A stretch of DNA of 64,000 nt, from assembly GCF_015354505.1 (NCBI RefSeq), contig NZ_JACAFP010000002.1, positions 186,001-250,000 of the forward strand. Direction: 5' to 3'. The stretch's first letter is position 1; each line of letters opens with the position of its first letter. This document shows positions 34,650-43,789 of the stretch, in pieces. Source of the DNA: Microbacterium sp. UFMG61 (GTDB lineage: Bacteria; Actinomycetota; Actinomycetes; Actinomycetales; Microbacteriaceae). The notes beneath the pieces were generated by a model. The model did no database searches. It worked only from the letters and a program-made list of their open reading frames with translations, and was not told where the DNA came from. Both the position numbers and the translations under genes were made by a program.

Positions 34650-35546
34650 TCAGCGCGCCAGCTCGAGGAACTCCGCGAGCGCGGGGTTCTGAATCGCGGC
34701 GGGCACATGGATGAGCCCCACCGCGCGCTCCGTCGCGGTGGGAAGCGCGATGACGACGCCCCCGAGGCGCGGGGCTGACGATGCGAGGATCTCGGGCACG
34801 ATCGTGATCGCTCCGGATGCGACGGCGAGCGGCACGAGCGAGTCGCGCTGCGTCGTCGTGATCACCCGGGCGGGTGTGGTGCGGAGTTCGCGGTAGACCG
34901 AGTCGGTCAGCGCACGGATCGATGTGCCACGGGGGAGGGTGACCAGGGTGCGACCCGCCAGGGCCTCTCGACGGAGCATGCCGGATCCGGCAGCATCCTC
35001 CGACACCACTGCAACCATCACCTGCGAGGGCAGCGGCTCGGCCTGAAGGTCGCTCGGGACTCGCTCGATCGTGGTGATCGCGACGTCTGCGCGACCGGTG
35101 CGCAGCGCGTCGATGATGTCTTCGGGCTCCTCGAGACCGAAGACATCGATGCGCACGCCGGGGTGCCGCCGATGGAATGTGCCGATCAGGTCGGGCGAGA
35201 CGGCGGCCACGAGCGAAGGCAGGCTCGCGATGCGCAGGGTGCCCGTCGTCAGTGCTCGTGTGGATGCCGACATCGCGCGGATCGTCGCGACCTCACCGAG
35301 GGCGCGGCGACCGGCGGAGAGGGTGTTGCGCCCGGCATCCGTGAGCTCCCTGGTCCGGCCCGCGGCGACGAACAGCTGTGTGCCCAGGGCCGTCTCGAGG
35401 GTATGGATGCGCCGGGACAGCGACGGCTGCGAGATGCCGAGCACGTCCGCCGCGGCGGTGAACGAGCCGTGATCGACGACGGCGACGAGCGCCTCGATCT
35501 GGGAGAGGGTGATGCCGGCGCCGGTCGTCTCAGGTCGCGGTGTCAC
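34650..35546 (-). CDS. LysR-family transcriptional regulator
   Basis: A 298-aa regulator. The N-terminal winged HTH (LSQIEALVAVVDHGSFTAAADVLGISQPSLSRRIHTLE) is followed by a type 2 periplasmic-binding-like effector domain from about residue 95. The gene is convergent with the LCP gene (23 bases apart). No divergent target gene adjoins it, so its regulon is unclear. A long inverted repeat lies just upstream. Confidence 0.9.
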   Translation of the reverse strand: MTPRPETTGAGITLSQIEALVAVVDHGSFTAAADVLGISQPSLSRRIHTLETALGTQLFVAAGRTRELTDAGRNTLSAGRRALGEVATIRAMSASTRALTTGTLRIASLPSLVAAVSPDLIGTFHRRHPGVRIDVFGLEEPEDIIDALRTGRADVAITTIERVPSDLQAEPLPSQVMVAVVSEDAAGSGMLRREALAGRTLVTLPRGTSIRALTDSVYRELRTTPARVITTTQRDSLVPLAVASGAITIVPEILASSAPRLGGVVIALPTATERAVGLIHVPAAIQNPALAEFLELAR

Positions 35547-35566
35547 CCTCTCAGCCTACGCGTGCG

Positions 35567-35635
35567 GCGAGACCCGCATCCGTGCAGGAGACCCGTCGCC
35601 GGCGCGGCGGTCTCCTACACGGATGCGGGTCTCGC
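35567..35635. repeat. 27-bp inverted repeat with one mismatch
   Basis: Arms 35567-35593 and 35609-35635 are complementary at 26 of 27 positions (one C/A mismatch), separated by 15 bases. The arm contains GACCCGCATCCGTG. It lies between the VOC gene stop and the LysR start, both on the minus strand. No T-run flanks it. Confidence 0.88.
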
Positions 35636-35650
35636 GTACGGAGTGTCGGG

Positions 35651-36046
35651 TCAGCCGGCGGAGAGCACGGCGAGCACGTTGCCCGCAGGGTCGCGGAACC
35701 AGGCGATGTCGGGGCCCCTCTCCGGTCCGCCGTGCAGGATGCCCTTGGCGTCCGTCGCGAACTCCGCGTCGTCATAGATCTTCGTCACGACCCCTCGGCC
35801 GTTGAGATCGTCAACGGCCGCCTCGACGTCGTCGACGGGGAAGTTCAGGATCGTGAAGCTCGCGGGCTCGTGATTCGGCTTGGCGTACACGAGGATCGAT
35901 CCGCCGTCGGGCAGATGGATGTCGAGGAAGCCCATGGCGTTGGTCGTGACGTCCAACCCGAGGGTGTCGCCGTAGAAGGAGCGGGCGGCGTCGATGTCGT
36001 CGACGCTGAAGCCGCTGAATGCATGTGTGGTCTGAAAGGCGGTCAT
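35651..36046 (-). CDS. VOC (glyoxalase/dioxygenase superfamily) protein
   Basis: A 131-aa single VOC-fold protein (HAFSGFSVDDIDAARSFYGDTLGL at the start; DIAWFRDPAGNVLAVL at the end). The C-terminal DPAGN motif is typical. The usual metal-ligand pattern (H..E) is only partly present, so a metal-free binding role is possible. It lies 40 bases downstream of the hydroxyacid dehydrogenase on the same strand. Confidence 0.82.
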   Translation of the reverse strand: MTAFQTTHAFSGFSVDDIDAARSFYGDTLGLDVTTNAMGFLDIHLPDGGSILVYAKPNHEPASFTILNFPVDDVEAAVDDLNGRGVVTKIYDDAEFATDAKGILHGGPERGPDIAWFRDPAGNVLAVLSAG

Positions 36047-36086
36047 GCGTTCAGCATGCGCCGGTCGTGACGGGGTGTCCAGCCCC

Positions 36087-37022
36087 TCAGGGGCGCACCT
36101 GGTTCACGAGGGGTTCGCCGCCGGCGAGGCGAGCGATGTTCGCGTCGATGAGGGCGCTGGCGCCGACGGGCCGGTTGCCGGCCACATGAGGTGTGATCAG
36201 CAGGTTCGGCGCATCCCACAGCGGATCGGATGCCGGAAGCGGCTCGGATGCCGTGACATCGATCGCGGCCGCGCGCAGTCGACCCGACTCGAGCGCGCCG
36301 ATCAGGGAGACCTCGTCGACGGTCGCACCGCGCCCGACGTTCACGAAGGCGGCCCCGGGCTTCAGCGCGCCGAAGACCGCCGAGTCGAACAGTCCCGTCG
36401 TCGACTCGGTCGCGGGAAGGATCGACACGAGCACATCGGTCTCGGCGAGCACGGCCGGCGCATCGGCATCCGCGTGCACCGGATACCCCGACCGTGTGCC
36501 GGCCGAGCGGGCGATGCCCTGCACCTCGGCGCCGAGCGCGGTGAGCAGGGGAGCGAGCGTCGACGCGATCGACCCGAAGCCCCAGATGGTGACGCGCGCA
36601 CCGGCGAGCGTATAGGCGCCGTGCGTGTCGCGTGCGCTCTGCACCTCGTTGAAGTCCTCGTCCCACCGGTGCTCGCGCTGCGCGTCGTGCAGTCGGTCGA
36701 GGCGGCGCACGGTGCTCAGGATCAGCGCCAGAGCGTGCTCGGCGACCGGTCCGTCGTGCAGAGAGCGCCCCGAGCAGATGCGCACATCCGGCCCGAAGCC
36801 GGCGTTCAGCACCACGTCGGCGCCCGACGCGAGCGCCTGCACGAGTCGCAGGTCGGGCAGCGAGCGAGCGGCCTCCTGCAGCCAGGATGCGCTGTTGTGC
36901 CACACCACCAGCATCTGGGCGTCGCGGTGCTCTGCGGGGATCTCGGAACGGATGTCGTACACCACGACCTCGGCGTCGGCGGAGACCTGCAGGGCGATGG
37001 TGTCGGGGATCAGGATCTTCAT
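36087..37022 (-). CDS. D-2-hydroxyacid dehydrogenase
   Basis: A 311-aa NAD-dependent oxidoreductase of the phosphoglycerate-dehydrogenase-like family. The nucleotide-binding segment is VTIWGFGSIAS (about residues 145-155). The catalytic Arg lies in a VSILPATEST / NVGRGATVDE region, and the acid-base His is in LLITPHVAG near residue 285. It follows the LacI gene by 12 bases, so the two form an operon. The substrate is unknown; the divergent operon encodes two sugar dehydrogenase-like proteins. Confidence 0.87.
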   Translation of the reverse strand: MKILIPDTIALQVSADAEVVVYDIRSEIPAEHRDAQMLVVWHNSASWLQEAARSLPDLRLVQALASGADVVLNAGFGPDVRICSGRSLHDGPVAEHALALILSTVRRLDRLHDAQREHRWDEDFNEVQSARDTHGAYTLAGARVTIWGFGSIASTLAPLLTALGAEVQGIARSAGTRSGYPVHADADAPAVLAETDVLVSILPATESTTGLFDSAVFGALKPGAAFVNVGRGATVDEVSLIGALESGRLRAAAIDVTASEPLPASDPLWDAPNLLITPHVAGNRPVGASALIDANIARLAGGEPLVNQVRP

Positions 37023-37034
37023 GGTGCCTCCACG

Positions 37035-38024
37035 CTACTCGCCGGTCTGGGGCGAGTCGGTCGACTCGCGCCACACCACGGTCAGCAGATCGTCGGGCCG
37101 ATCGGGCGCCTCGTGGCCTCGCACGGCGGCGATCAGCCGCTGCATCGACCACGCCCCGAGCCGCTCACGGTCCTGCGACACCGTCGTCAGCGCCGGCACC
37201 AGGAACGCGCTCTGGCTGTGATCGTCCCACCCGGTCACGGCGACGTCGGCCGGCAGCCGCCATCCACGGCGTGTGGCCGCACGGATCGCGCCCGTCGCGA
37301 CCAGATCGTTCGCGGCGATCACGGCGAGCGGCGGCGCATCGGACGGCAGCGCGTCGATCGCGTCCGCTCCGGAGTCGCCGCTCCAGTCGCCGTCGACCAC
37401 GCCGATCGACTCCAGCCCGAGACGGGCGACGGTATCGAGGTAGGCCCGCCGGCGAGACTGCGCGGAGGGGAAGTCCGCCGGGCCGGCGATGTGCAGGAAC
37501 CGTCGATGCCCCTGTGCGGCGAGGTGCTCGATCATCTCGGCGATCGGGCGCGAGTCGGTGAAGGCCCCCGTCATGTGCATGGCGTCGTCGAACTCGCCGA
37601 CCGGCAGCACCACAGGGCCGCCCGCGCTGTCGATCGTCGGGAGCGGAGTGAACGACAGCACGCCCTCGTACTGCCCCGAATCGACGACCTCGGCCAGGCG
37701 TTCGTCGCGCGCACCAGGCTCGTCGGGCAGGCTCACGACCTCGACGACGTACCCCTCGTCGCGTGCCGCGGCGATCGACCCCGACAGCAGCGTGAGCGGA
37801 TTCATCGTCGCGATCGGCACGACCACGGCGAGTCGTCCGGTGCGCTGCGTGCGCATCGATCGGGCGGCGAGGTTCGGTCGGTAGTTGAGCTCGGATGCTG
37901 CGCGCAGCACCTTCTCGCGGGTGGCCTCGGAGATACCTGCACGGCCGGTGAAGACGAACGACACGGTCGACTGCGACACCCCGGCGAGATGAGCGACGTC
38001 GTGGCTGGTCGGGCGTTTCTCCAT
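37035..38024 (-). CDS. LacI-family transcriptional regulator
   Basis: A 329-aa regulator. The HTH reads SHDVAHLAGVSQSTVSFVFT (residues 7-26), with an uncommon VFTGR in place of the usual ALN recognition-hinge residues. The effector domain follows. It diverges from the Gfo/Idh-cupin-Gfo/Idh operon over about 100 bases that hold an AT-richer inverted repeat (38077-38101), different from the AAAGCGTTT type used by the other repressors here. It is co-transcribed with the hydroxyacid dehydrogenase. Confidence 0.9.
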   Translation of the reverse strand: MEKRPTSHDVAHLAGVSQSTVSFVFTGRAGISEATREKVLRAASELNYRPNLAARSMRTQRTGRLAVVVPIATMNPLTLLSGSIAAARDEGYVVEVVSLPDEPGARDERLAEVVDSGQYEGVLSFTPLPTIDSAGGPVVLPVGEFDDAMHMTGAFTDSRPIAEMIEHLAAQGHRRFLHIAGPADFPSAQSRRRAYLDTVARLGLESIGVVDGDWSGDSGADAIDALPSDAPPLAVIAANDLVATGAIRAATRRGWRLPADVAVTGWDDHSQSAFLVPALTTVSQDRERLGAWSMQRLIAAVRGHEAPDRPDDLLTVVWRESTDSPQTGE

Positions 38025-38044
38025 GGCATCCGTCCTTTCGGGAC

Positions 38045-38075
38045 TTGACGTGACCGGTGACCGTCTCGATAGTAT
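38045..38075 (+). promoter_or_regulatory. Candidate promoter of Gfo/Idh-cupin operon
   Basis: TTGACG (38045-38050) and TAGTAT (38070-38075) form a -35/-10 pair with a long 19-bp spacer. The inverted repeat at 38077-38101 begins directly after the -10 box and would cover the start point. Confidence 0.5.
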
Positions 38076-38076
38076 C

Positions 38077-38101
38077 TACTACGTCTTAGTAATACGTAGT
38101 A
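38077..38101. promoter_or_regulatory. Inverted-repeat operator, TACTACGT-n9-ACGTAGTA
   Basis: TACTACGT (38077-38084) and ACGTAGTA (38094-38101) are perfect complements separated by 9 bases. The right arm is also part of a second overlapping imperfect palindrome centred on TACGTA (38093-38098). It lies between the divergent LacI and Gfo/Idh genes and is AT-richer than its surroundings. The GAGGAGG ribosome site follows. Confidence 0.65.
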
Positions 38102-38124
38102 AAACCTCATCGAGGAGGCACTGA

Positions 38125-39255
38125 ATGCTCAGGATCGGAATCATCGGCACCGGCGGGATCGCCGACGCGCACATCGAGGGGTACCTCGCATTCCCGGACG
38201 ACTGCGAGATCACCGCGCTCGCCGACGTCGTCCCTGGCAAGGCCGCGCAGAAGGCGGAGGCCTTCGGGCTCGCCGCCGTCACGACGTTCGACGACCCGCT
38301 CGAGATGATCGCTTCGGGGCTGGTCGACCTCGTGAGCGTCGCCACCCCGCCGTCGACGCACGCGTCCCTGGCGATCGCTGCTCTCGACGCCGGCACCCAC
38401 GTGCTGGTCGAGAAGCCCATGGCGCCGTCGCTCGAGGAATGCGACGCGATGCTCGCGGCGCAGGAGCGCTCGGGAAAGATCCTGTCCGTCGTCGCGCAGA
38501 ACCGCTTCCGCGACGACCTGGCAACCCTCAAGGAGGTCGTCGACTCGGGGCTGCTCGGGTCGATCTCGCACGTCCGCGTCGACTCCGCGTGGTGGCGGGG
38601 GCTGCCCTACTACGACCTCTGGTGGCGCGGCACGTGGGAGAAGGAGGGCGGTGGCTGCACGCTCAACCACGCCATCCACCACATCGATCTGCTCCTGTGG
38701 CTGCTCGGCAGTCCCACCGAGATCACGGCCATGCTCGCCAACGCGCAGCATGACAACGCCGAGGTCGAGGACCTCTCTGTCGCAATCTTCCGCTATGACC
38801 GGGGCCTCGCCCAGCTGACCAGCTCGGTCGTGCACCACGGTGAGGAGCAGGCGATCGTGATCCAGGGCGCGAATGCCCGAGTGTCGCAGCCGTTCTCGGT
38901 CGCCGCCGAGCATGCCCGTGCCGACGGATTCCCCGAAGAAGGGGGAGCGCCCGATGTGGTGGCGCGTATCGAGGCGCTCGTCGCCGAGCGCACCCCGCTC
39001 GCACATCTCGGGCACGCGGGGCAGATCGGCGACCTTCTCGGCGCGATCCGAGACAGTCGGCCGCCGATCGCGGGAGGACAGGACGGTCGGAACGCCGTCG
39101 AGGTGGTGACCGCCATCTACAAAGCGGGGTTCGAGCGACAGTTCGTGTCGCTGCCGATCGCGGCATCCGACCCCTATTACCGAGCCGGTCAGCTCGTCGC
39201 GAACGCGCCGCACTTCTTCGAGAAGACCGCGTCGCTCGTGGAGGCGGCATCATGA
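38125..39255 (+). CDS. Gfo/Idh/MocA-family oxidoreductase
   Basis: A 376-aa dehydrogenase-like protein. Rossmann motif GIIGTGGIADAH starts at residue 5 and EKP motif LVEKPMAPS is near residue 97. The substrate domain has GGCTLNHAIHHIDLLLWLLG with the active-site His. GAGGAGG lies upstream. It heads a coupled three-gene operon (4-nt overlaps) with a cupin and a second Gfo/Idh protein, probably for oxidation of an unusual sugar or inositol. Confidence 0.88.
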   Translation: MLRIGIIGTGGIADAHIEGYLAFPDDCEITALADVVPGKAAQKAEAFGLAAVTTFDDPLEMIASGLVDLVSVATPPSTHASLAIAALDAGTHVLVEKPMAPSLEECDAMLAAQERSGKILSVVAQNRFRDDLATLKEVVDSGLLGSISHVRVDSAWWRGLPYYDLWWRGTWEKEGGGCTLNHAIHHIDLLLWLLGSPTEITAMLANAQHDNAEVEDLSVAIFRYDRGLAQLTSSVVHHGEEQAIVIQGANARVSQPFSVAAEHARADGFPEEGGAPDVVARIEALVAERTPLAHLGHAGQIGDLLGAIRDSRPPIAGGQDGRNAVEVVTAIYKAGFERQFVSLPIAASDPYYRAGQLVANAPHFFEKTASLVEAAS

Positions 39256-40010
39256 CCGCATCCTCGTTCCCCGGTGGCACGTCGCTGTCGCACCTCGACG
39301 TCTACACGGATGCCGCGCCGGACGGCATCTGCGGCGGGAGCCCGCACATGCACCTCGTCTCGACCGAGGCGTACATCGTGGTCTCGGGGCAGGGCGCGCT
39401 GCAGACGATCGACGCAGACGGGTTCCGAGAGACCGCCCTGTCGGCGGGATCGGTCGTCTGGTTCACCCCAGGCACGATCCACCGCGCGGTCAATCACGGC
39501 GACCTCCGGGTCGTCGTGCTGATGAGCAATGCAGGTTTGCCCGAGGCGGGGGATGCCGTGATGACCTTCCCGGCTGACATCGTGGCCGACGCCGATGCGT
39601 ACGCTTCTGCGGCCTCCCTCGGCGGCGAAGACGGACGGGCAGAGCGTGCGACCGCACGGCGCGACCTCGCCGTGACCGGATTCGAGACCCTGCGGGATGC
39701 GGTGGTCGGCGGTGACCGCACGGCTCTCGAGGCCTTCCGCACCGCCGCGGGCGCGCTCGTGCGCGACCGTGCCTCGGCATGGGGCGCCCTCGTGCGCGAG
39801 CGCCCGTTGGCCCAGGCCGAGCAGTCGCTCGCGCTCGCCGACGCAGTGGCATCCGGTTCGGTGTCGCACCTGGCCGATGCCCGCGTTCACCAGGCCGTAC
39901 CCTCGGTGGGAGAGCGCGGGTTCGGCATGTGCGGGCGCCTGCGCACCTATGACGTGACCGACGGCGATGTGACCGACGGCGATGTGACCGACGAGGAGAA
40001 CGACCGATGA
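39252..40010 (+). CDS. Cupin-domain protein
   Basis: A 252-aa protein. Residues about 10-110 form a cupin barrel with metal-ligand candidates HMHLVSTEAYIV and WFTPGTIHRAV. The C-terminal half is helical and unrecognised. It ends in a repeated VTDGD VTDGD VTDEE tail encoded by a 15-bp tandem repeat. Overlaps of 4 nt with both neighbours tie it to the two oxidoreductases. An isomerase or sensing role is possible; none is demonstrated by sequence. Confidence 0.78.
   Translation: MTASSFPGGTSLSHLDVYTDAAPDGICGGSPHMHLVSTEAYIVVSGQGALQTIDADGFRETALSAGSVVWFTPGTIHRAVNHGDLRVVVLMSNAGLPEAGDAVMTFPADIVADADAYASAASLGGEDGRAERATARRDLAVTGFETLRDAVVGGDRTALEAFRTAAGALVRDRASAWGALVRERPLAQAEQSLALADAVASGSVSHLADARVHQAVPSVGERGFGMCGRLRTYDVTDGDVTDGDVTDEENDR
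39954..39994 (+). repeat. 15-bp tandem repeat at cupin 3' end
   Basis: GTGACCGACGGCGAT is repeated at 39954-39968 and 39969-39983, followed by a partial copy to about 39994. It encodes repeated VTDGD in frame and its length is a multiple of three. Confidence 0.8.
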
Positions 40011-41068
40011 CCCGCACCTACACCTTCGATCCACTGCCCGAGCCGGTGGTCGGCCCCGGAGAGTTCGTCTTCGCGGCCGTGGGACTGGCTCACGGGCACA
40101 TCCAGGGCATGGTCGAGCAGCTCATCGACGCCGGCGCGACCCTCTCGCTCGTCTTCGATGACGATCCCGCCAAGGTCGCGGACTTCGTCGAGCGGTTCCC
40201 GCAGGCGCGGGCGGCGTCGAGCGAGCAGGAGGTGCTCGACGATCCAGAGGTGCAGCTCGTCGCGAGCGCGTCGATCGCGAATCAGCGGGCGCCTCTCGGG
40301 GTGCGCGTGCTGGATGCGGGCAAGGACTTCTTCGCCGACAAACCGGCGATCACGACGATCGACGACCTCGCCGCTGCGCGTGATGCCGTCGCACGCACCG
40401 GCGGCACGTTCGCCGTCTACTACGGCGAACGCGTGCACTCCGAGGCGGCGATCCTCGCGGGGCAGCTGATCGACCGGGGGGCGATCGGCACAGTGCTGCA
40501 GGTGGCCTCTTTCGGGCCCCACCGCGTCGGTGCGGGGCGGCCTGACTGGTTCTACGATCCCGAGCAGTACGGCGGCATCATCTGCGACATCGGCAGCCAC
40601 AACTTCGAGCAGATGCTCTATTACACAGGTGCGACCGACGGCGAGATCGTCAGCTCGACGGTCGCCAACTACGCGCACCCCGAGACCCCGGGGCTGCAGG
40701 ACTTCGGTGACGCGCACGTCGTGCTCGACAACGGCACCACCGGGTACGTGCGCGTCGACTGGTTCACTCCGGCGGGGCTCGACGTGTTCGGCGACGGGCG
40801 CACCGTGCTGCTCGGCACCGATGGCTACATCGAGCTGCGCAAATACATCGACATCACCACCGACAACGGCGGCGGACAGGTGCTGCTCGTCAATCAGGAC
40901 GGCCAGTTCCGGTTCGACGCGACCGGCAAGACCGGGTACCCGTTCTTCGGGCAGCTGATCCGTGACTGCCTCGATCGCACGGAACACGCGATGACCCAGG
41001 AGCACGCCTTCACGGCCGCCGAGCTGAGCATCGTGGCGCAGCGGGACGCGCGGGTGCTCGCGGGCTGA
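40007..41068 (+). CDS. Gfo/Idh/MocA-family oxidoreductase
   Basis: A 353-aa dehydrogenase-like protein, more divergent than its operon partner. The N-terminal glycine motif is altered (AAVGLAHGHIQGM) and the EKP motif reads FADKPAIT (DKP). The substrate domain has IICDIGSHNFEQML. Its start overlaps the cupin stop by 4 nt. Having two family members in one operon suggests successive or alternative oxidations at different positions of one substrate. Confidence 0.83.
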   Translation: MTRTYTFDPLPEPVVGPGEFVFAAVGLAHGHIQGMVEQLIDAGATLSLVFDDDPAKVADFVERFPQARAASSEQEVLDDPEVQLVASASIANQRAPLGVRVLDAGKDFFADKPAITTIDDLAAARDAVARTGGTFAVYYGERVHSEAAILAGQLIDRGAIGTVLQVASFGPHRVGAGRPDWFYDPEQYGGIICDIGSHNFEQMLYYTGATDGEIVSSTVANYAHPETPGLQDFGDAHVVLDNGTTGYVRVDWFTPAGLDVFGDGRTVLLGTDGYIELRKYIDITTDNGGGQVLLVNQDGQFRFDATGKTGYPFFGQLIRDCLDRTEHAMTQEHAFTAAELSIVAQRDARVLAG

Positions 41069-41102
41069 CGGCATCGGGCCGCGCGCCGAGCTCGGGACGC
41101 GT

Positions 41103-41189
41103 CACCGTGTGGGGCGGAGAACCAGGCGTGGGGAGGGCGGATCTCCCGCATCCATCCGCCCCACGCGCAGATCACCGCCCGACACGGTG
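41103..41189. repeat. Nested inverted repeat between convergent genes
   Basis: The outer stem pairs 41103-41117 with 41175-41189 at 14 of 15 positions. Inside, GCGTGG pairs with CCACGC and GGCGGAT with ATCCGCC, with a 4-base bulge. It lies in the 161-base gap between the Gfo/Idh gene and xylB, which converge. A bidirectional terminator or a mobile palindromic unit are both possible. Confidence 0.7.
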
Positions 41190-41229
41190 CGTGGTCCTGG
41201 GCCAGTCCTGGGCCGGGACTGGGCCGGGC

Positions 41230-42516
41230 TCACTCGACGAGCGACCCCGCCTGCCGCGCCGCGCCGAGGGCCACATACTCTCCCGGCTCGGGCACCTCGA
41301 CTGCGAGGCCGAGCACCTCGGGGGCGATCCGGCGGACGGCCTCGGACTGCGCGCCGCCGCCGATCAGCAGAGCGCGCTCCAGCGGGATGCCGAGGTCGCG
41401 CAGTGCATCGAGTCCGGCGCCCAGGCCCCGCAGCATCCCCTCGACCGCGGCGCGCGCGAGGTTCTCCCGCGTCGTCGAGGCGAGGGTCATGCCCGACAGG
41501 GATGCCGTGGCATCAGGCAGATTCGGGGTGCGCTCGCCCTCGAAGTAGGGGACGAGTGTGAGGCCGTCGGCGCCGGATGCCGCACGCAGCGCGAGATCGC
41601 TGAACTCGCTGTGGGTGACGCCGAGCAGGGCCGCCGTGACGTCGACCACTCGAGCTGCGTTCAGCGTCGCGACCAGGGGCAGGAAGTGTCCCGAGGCGTC
41701 GGCGAAGCCGGCCACGGTGCCACTCGGGTCGCTGATCGGTGTCGTGCTGATCGCGCACACCGTGCCCGAGGTGCCGATCGACACCACGACGTCACCGGGG
41801 ACCGCACCCAGACCGAGTGCGGCCGCCGCATTGTCGCCCGCACCCGCGCCGACACGTCGGCCCTCGGCATCCGTGACCCACTCGTCGAGCGCGAGCACGC
41901 GGGGGAGCACCACGTCGTGACCGAGCGCGGCGATGAGCAGGTCCCGGTCGTACTCGCCGGTGGTGGGGTTCCAGTATCCGGTGCCCGACGCATCCGACCG
42001 GTCCGTGACGAGTTCGTCGAGGGCGGGGTTCTCGGGGCCGAAGCCCCGCAGGCGCCAGGTCAGCCAGTCGTGCGGCAGGGCGACCGCCGCCACGCGGGCG
42101 GCGTTCTCGGGCTCGTTGTCGCGCAGCCAGCGCAGCTTCGTGATCGTGAATGACGCCACCGGCACGAGACCGGTGCGGGCGGCGAACTCGGATGCCCCGA
42201 ACTCGTCGATCAGGTCCTGAGCCGCTCCTGCGGACCGCGTATCGTTCCACAGCAGCGCATCGCGGATCACCGCTCCGGATCCGTCGAGAGCGACGAGGCC
42301 ATGCTGCTGACCGCCGATCGACCACGCGACGATGTCGTCGAGCGACCCCGCCGCCGTGATCGCGGTGTCGAGCGCATGCCACCAGGCCTCGGGGTCGACG
42401 GACGTCCCGTCGGGGTGCGACGCCCGACCGGAGCGGACGACCGCCCCGGTCGAGGTGTCGACGACCACGGCCTTGCAGGACTGGGTCGACGAATCGACCC
42501 CGAGAACCAGCGGCAT
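41230..42516 (-). CDS. xylB: Xylulokinase
   Basis: A 428-aa FGGY-family kinase phosphorylating D-xylulose to xylulose 5-phosphate. It has [16 protein letters not shown] at the N-terminus, [14 protein letters not shown] (XylB-like QQHG), and a C-terminal [14 protein letters not shown]. It is slightly shorter than E. coli XylB (484 aa). It begins 5 bases after the xylA stop and is co-transcribed with it. Confidence 0.93.
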   Translation of the reverse strand: MPLVLGVDSSTQSCKAVVVDTSTGAVVRSGRASHPDGTSVDPEAWWHALDTAITAAGSLDDIVAWSIGGQQHGLVALDGSGAVIRDALLWNDTRSAGAAQDLIDEFGASEFAARTGLVPVASFTITKLRWLRDNEPENAARVAAVALPHDWLTWRLRGFGPENPALDELVTDRSDASGTGYWNPTTGEYDRDLLIAALGHDVVLPRVLALDEWVTDAEGRRVGAGAGDNAAAALGLGAVPGDVVVSIGTSGTVCAISTTPISDPSGTVAGFADASGHFLPLVATLNAARVVDVTAALLGVTHSEFSDLALRAASGADGLTLVPYFEGERTPNLPDATASLSGMTLASTTRENLARAAVEGMLRGLGAGLDALRDLGIPLERALLIGGGAQSEAVRRIAPEVLGLAVEVPEPGEYVALGAARQAGSLVE

Positions 42517-42521
42517 GGCGA

Positions 42522-43709
42522 TCAGCGGGCGCCGAGCAGGTGCTCGGTGGCGAGCTGCTGCAGGCGGACGAATCCGAATCCCTTGCCGCCGAAGTACGAG
42601 TTCGCGTCGAAGTCCTCATAGGCCGAGCGGTCCGCGAGGAAGTCGTCGTAGGACTCGCCCGGGTTCAGCGTCGGCGTCGAGAGCTCGTCGACACGGGCGG
42701 CGGCGAGCGCCTCCTGCACCTCGGGGTCGGCGCGGAACGCGGCCGCGCGCTCCTTGAGCAGCAGATAGGTGCGCATGTTCGCGGCGGCGGAATCCCAGAC
42801 GCCGGTCTCGTCTTCGGTGCGGCTCGGCTTGTAGTCGAAGTGGCGGGGGCCGTCGTAGGCGGGCACTCCGCCCGGGCCGCCGTTCTCGAGCAGGTCGACG
42901 AGCGAGAACGCGTTGTGCAGATCGCCGTGGCCGAACACGAGGTCCTGGTCGTACTTGATGCCGCGCTGACCGTTGAGGTCGATGTGGAACAGCTTGCCGT
43001 GGAACAGCGCCTGCGCGATGCCGGCGGTGAAGTTGAGCCCCGCCATCTGCTCGTGGCCGACCTCGGGGTTCACGCCGACGAGGTCAGGGCGCTCGAGCGA
43101 GTCGATGAAGGCGATCGCGTGGCCGAGGGTCGGCAGCAGGATGTCACCGCGCGGCTCGTTGGGCTTTGGCTCGATGGCGAAGCGGATGTCGTAGCCCTTG
43201 TCGGTGACGTAGTCGCCGAGCAGGTTGACGGCCTCACGGTAGCGCTCGAGCGCCTGGCGGATGTCCTTGGCGGAGTCGTACTCGGCGCCCTCGCGGCCGC
43301 CCCACATGACGAACGTCTTGGCACCGAGTTCAGCGCCGAGGTCGAGCTGACGGAACACCTTGCGCAGAGCGTAACGGCGCACGTCGCGGTCATTCGACGT
43401 GAAGCCGCCGTCCTTGAAGATGGGTGCGCTGAAGAGGTTCGTGGTCACCATCGGCACGACGAGGCCGGTGTCGGCGAGTGCGCCCTTGAGGCGGTCGATC
43501 TGGTTCTGGCGCTCGGCGTCGGTCGAGCCGAAGGCGAACAGGTCGTCGTCGTGGAAGGTCAGACCGTATGCGCCGAGTTCGGCGAGCTTCTCGACGGCGT
43601 GCACGACGTCGAGTGCCGGGCGGGTGGGACCGCCGAACGGGTCGGCGCCGTTGTAGCCGACGGTCCAGAGGCCGAAGGAGAACTTGTCGTCGCGGGTGGG
43701 GGTGGGCAT
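42522..43709 (-). CDS. xylA: Xylose isomerase
   Basis: A 395-aa TIM-barrel isomerase converting D-xylose to D-xylulose, of the shorter actinobacterial group I type. Conserved pieces are [13 protein letters not shown] with the catalytic His, [26 protein letters not shown] with metal-binding Glu and Lys, and [17 protein letters not shown] 43709 is chosen because AGGAG lies 6 nt upstream. A perfect XylR-type palindrome is in the promoter region. Confidence 0.95.
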   Translation of the reverse strand: MPTPTRDDKFSFGLWTVGYNGADPFGGPTRPALDVVHAVEKLAELGAYGLTFHDDDLFAFGSTDAERQNQIDRLKGALADTGLVVPMVTTNLFSAPIFKDGGFTSNDRDVRRYALRKVFRQLDLGAELGAKTFVMWGGREGAEYDSAKDIRQALERYREAVNLLGDYVTDKGYDIRFAIEPKPNEPRGDILLPTLGHAIAFIDSLERPDLVGVNPEVGHEQMAGLNFTAGIAQALFHGKLFHIDLNGQRGIKYDQDLVFGHGDLHNAFSLVDLLENGGPGGVPAYDGPRHFDYKPSRTEDETGVWDSAAANMRTYLLLKERAAAFRADPEVQEALAAARVDELSTPTLNPGESYDDFLADRSAYEDFDANSYFGGKGFGFVRLQQLATEHLLGAR

Positions 43710-43737
43710 GGCTGCTCCTGTGCAGGTCATCGGATAA

Positions 43738-43752
43738 GTTGTGATTCACAAC
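43738..43752. promoter_or_regulatory. XylR (ROK) operator, perfect 15-bp palindrome
   Basis: GTTGTGATTCACAAC is a perfect 7-bp inverted repeat around one central base. It lies 29 bases upstream of xylA and 44 bases upstream of the preferred ROK regulator start, so one site can serve both divergent genes. Confidence 0.75.
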
Positions 43753-43759
43753 ATATCTC

Positions 43760-43789
43760 ATGACAGGGAGCGCGTCCACCCCCTACAGT
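43760..43789 (+). promoter_or_regulatory. Leaderless promoter of the ROK regulator
   Basis: ATGACA (43760-43765) and TACAGT (43784-43789) form a -35/-10 pair with an 18-bp spacer, and ATG follows 6 bases after the -10. This suggests a leaderless mRNA starting at 43796. An in-frame ATG at 43760 would then be part of the -35 element, not the start codon. Confidence 0.5.
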
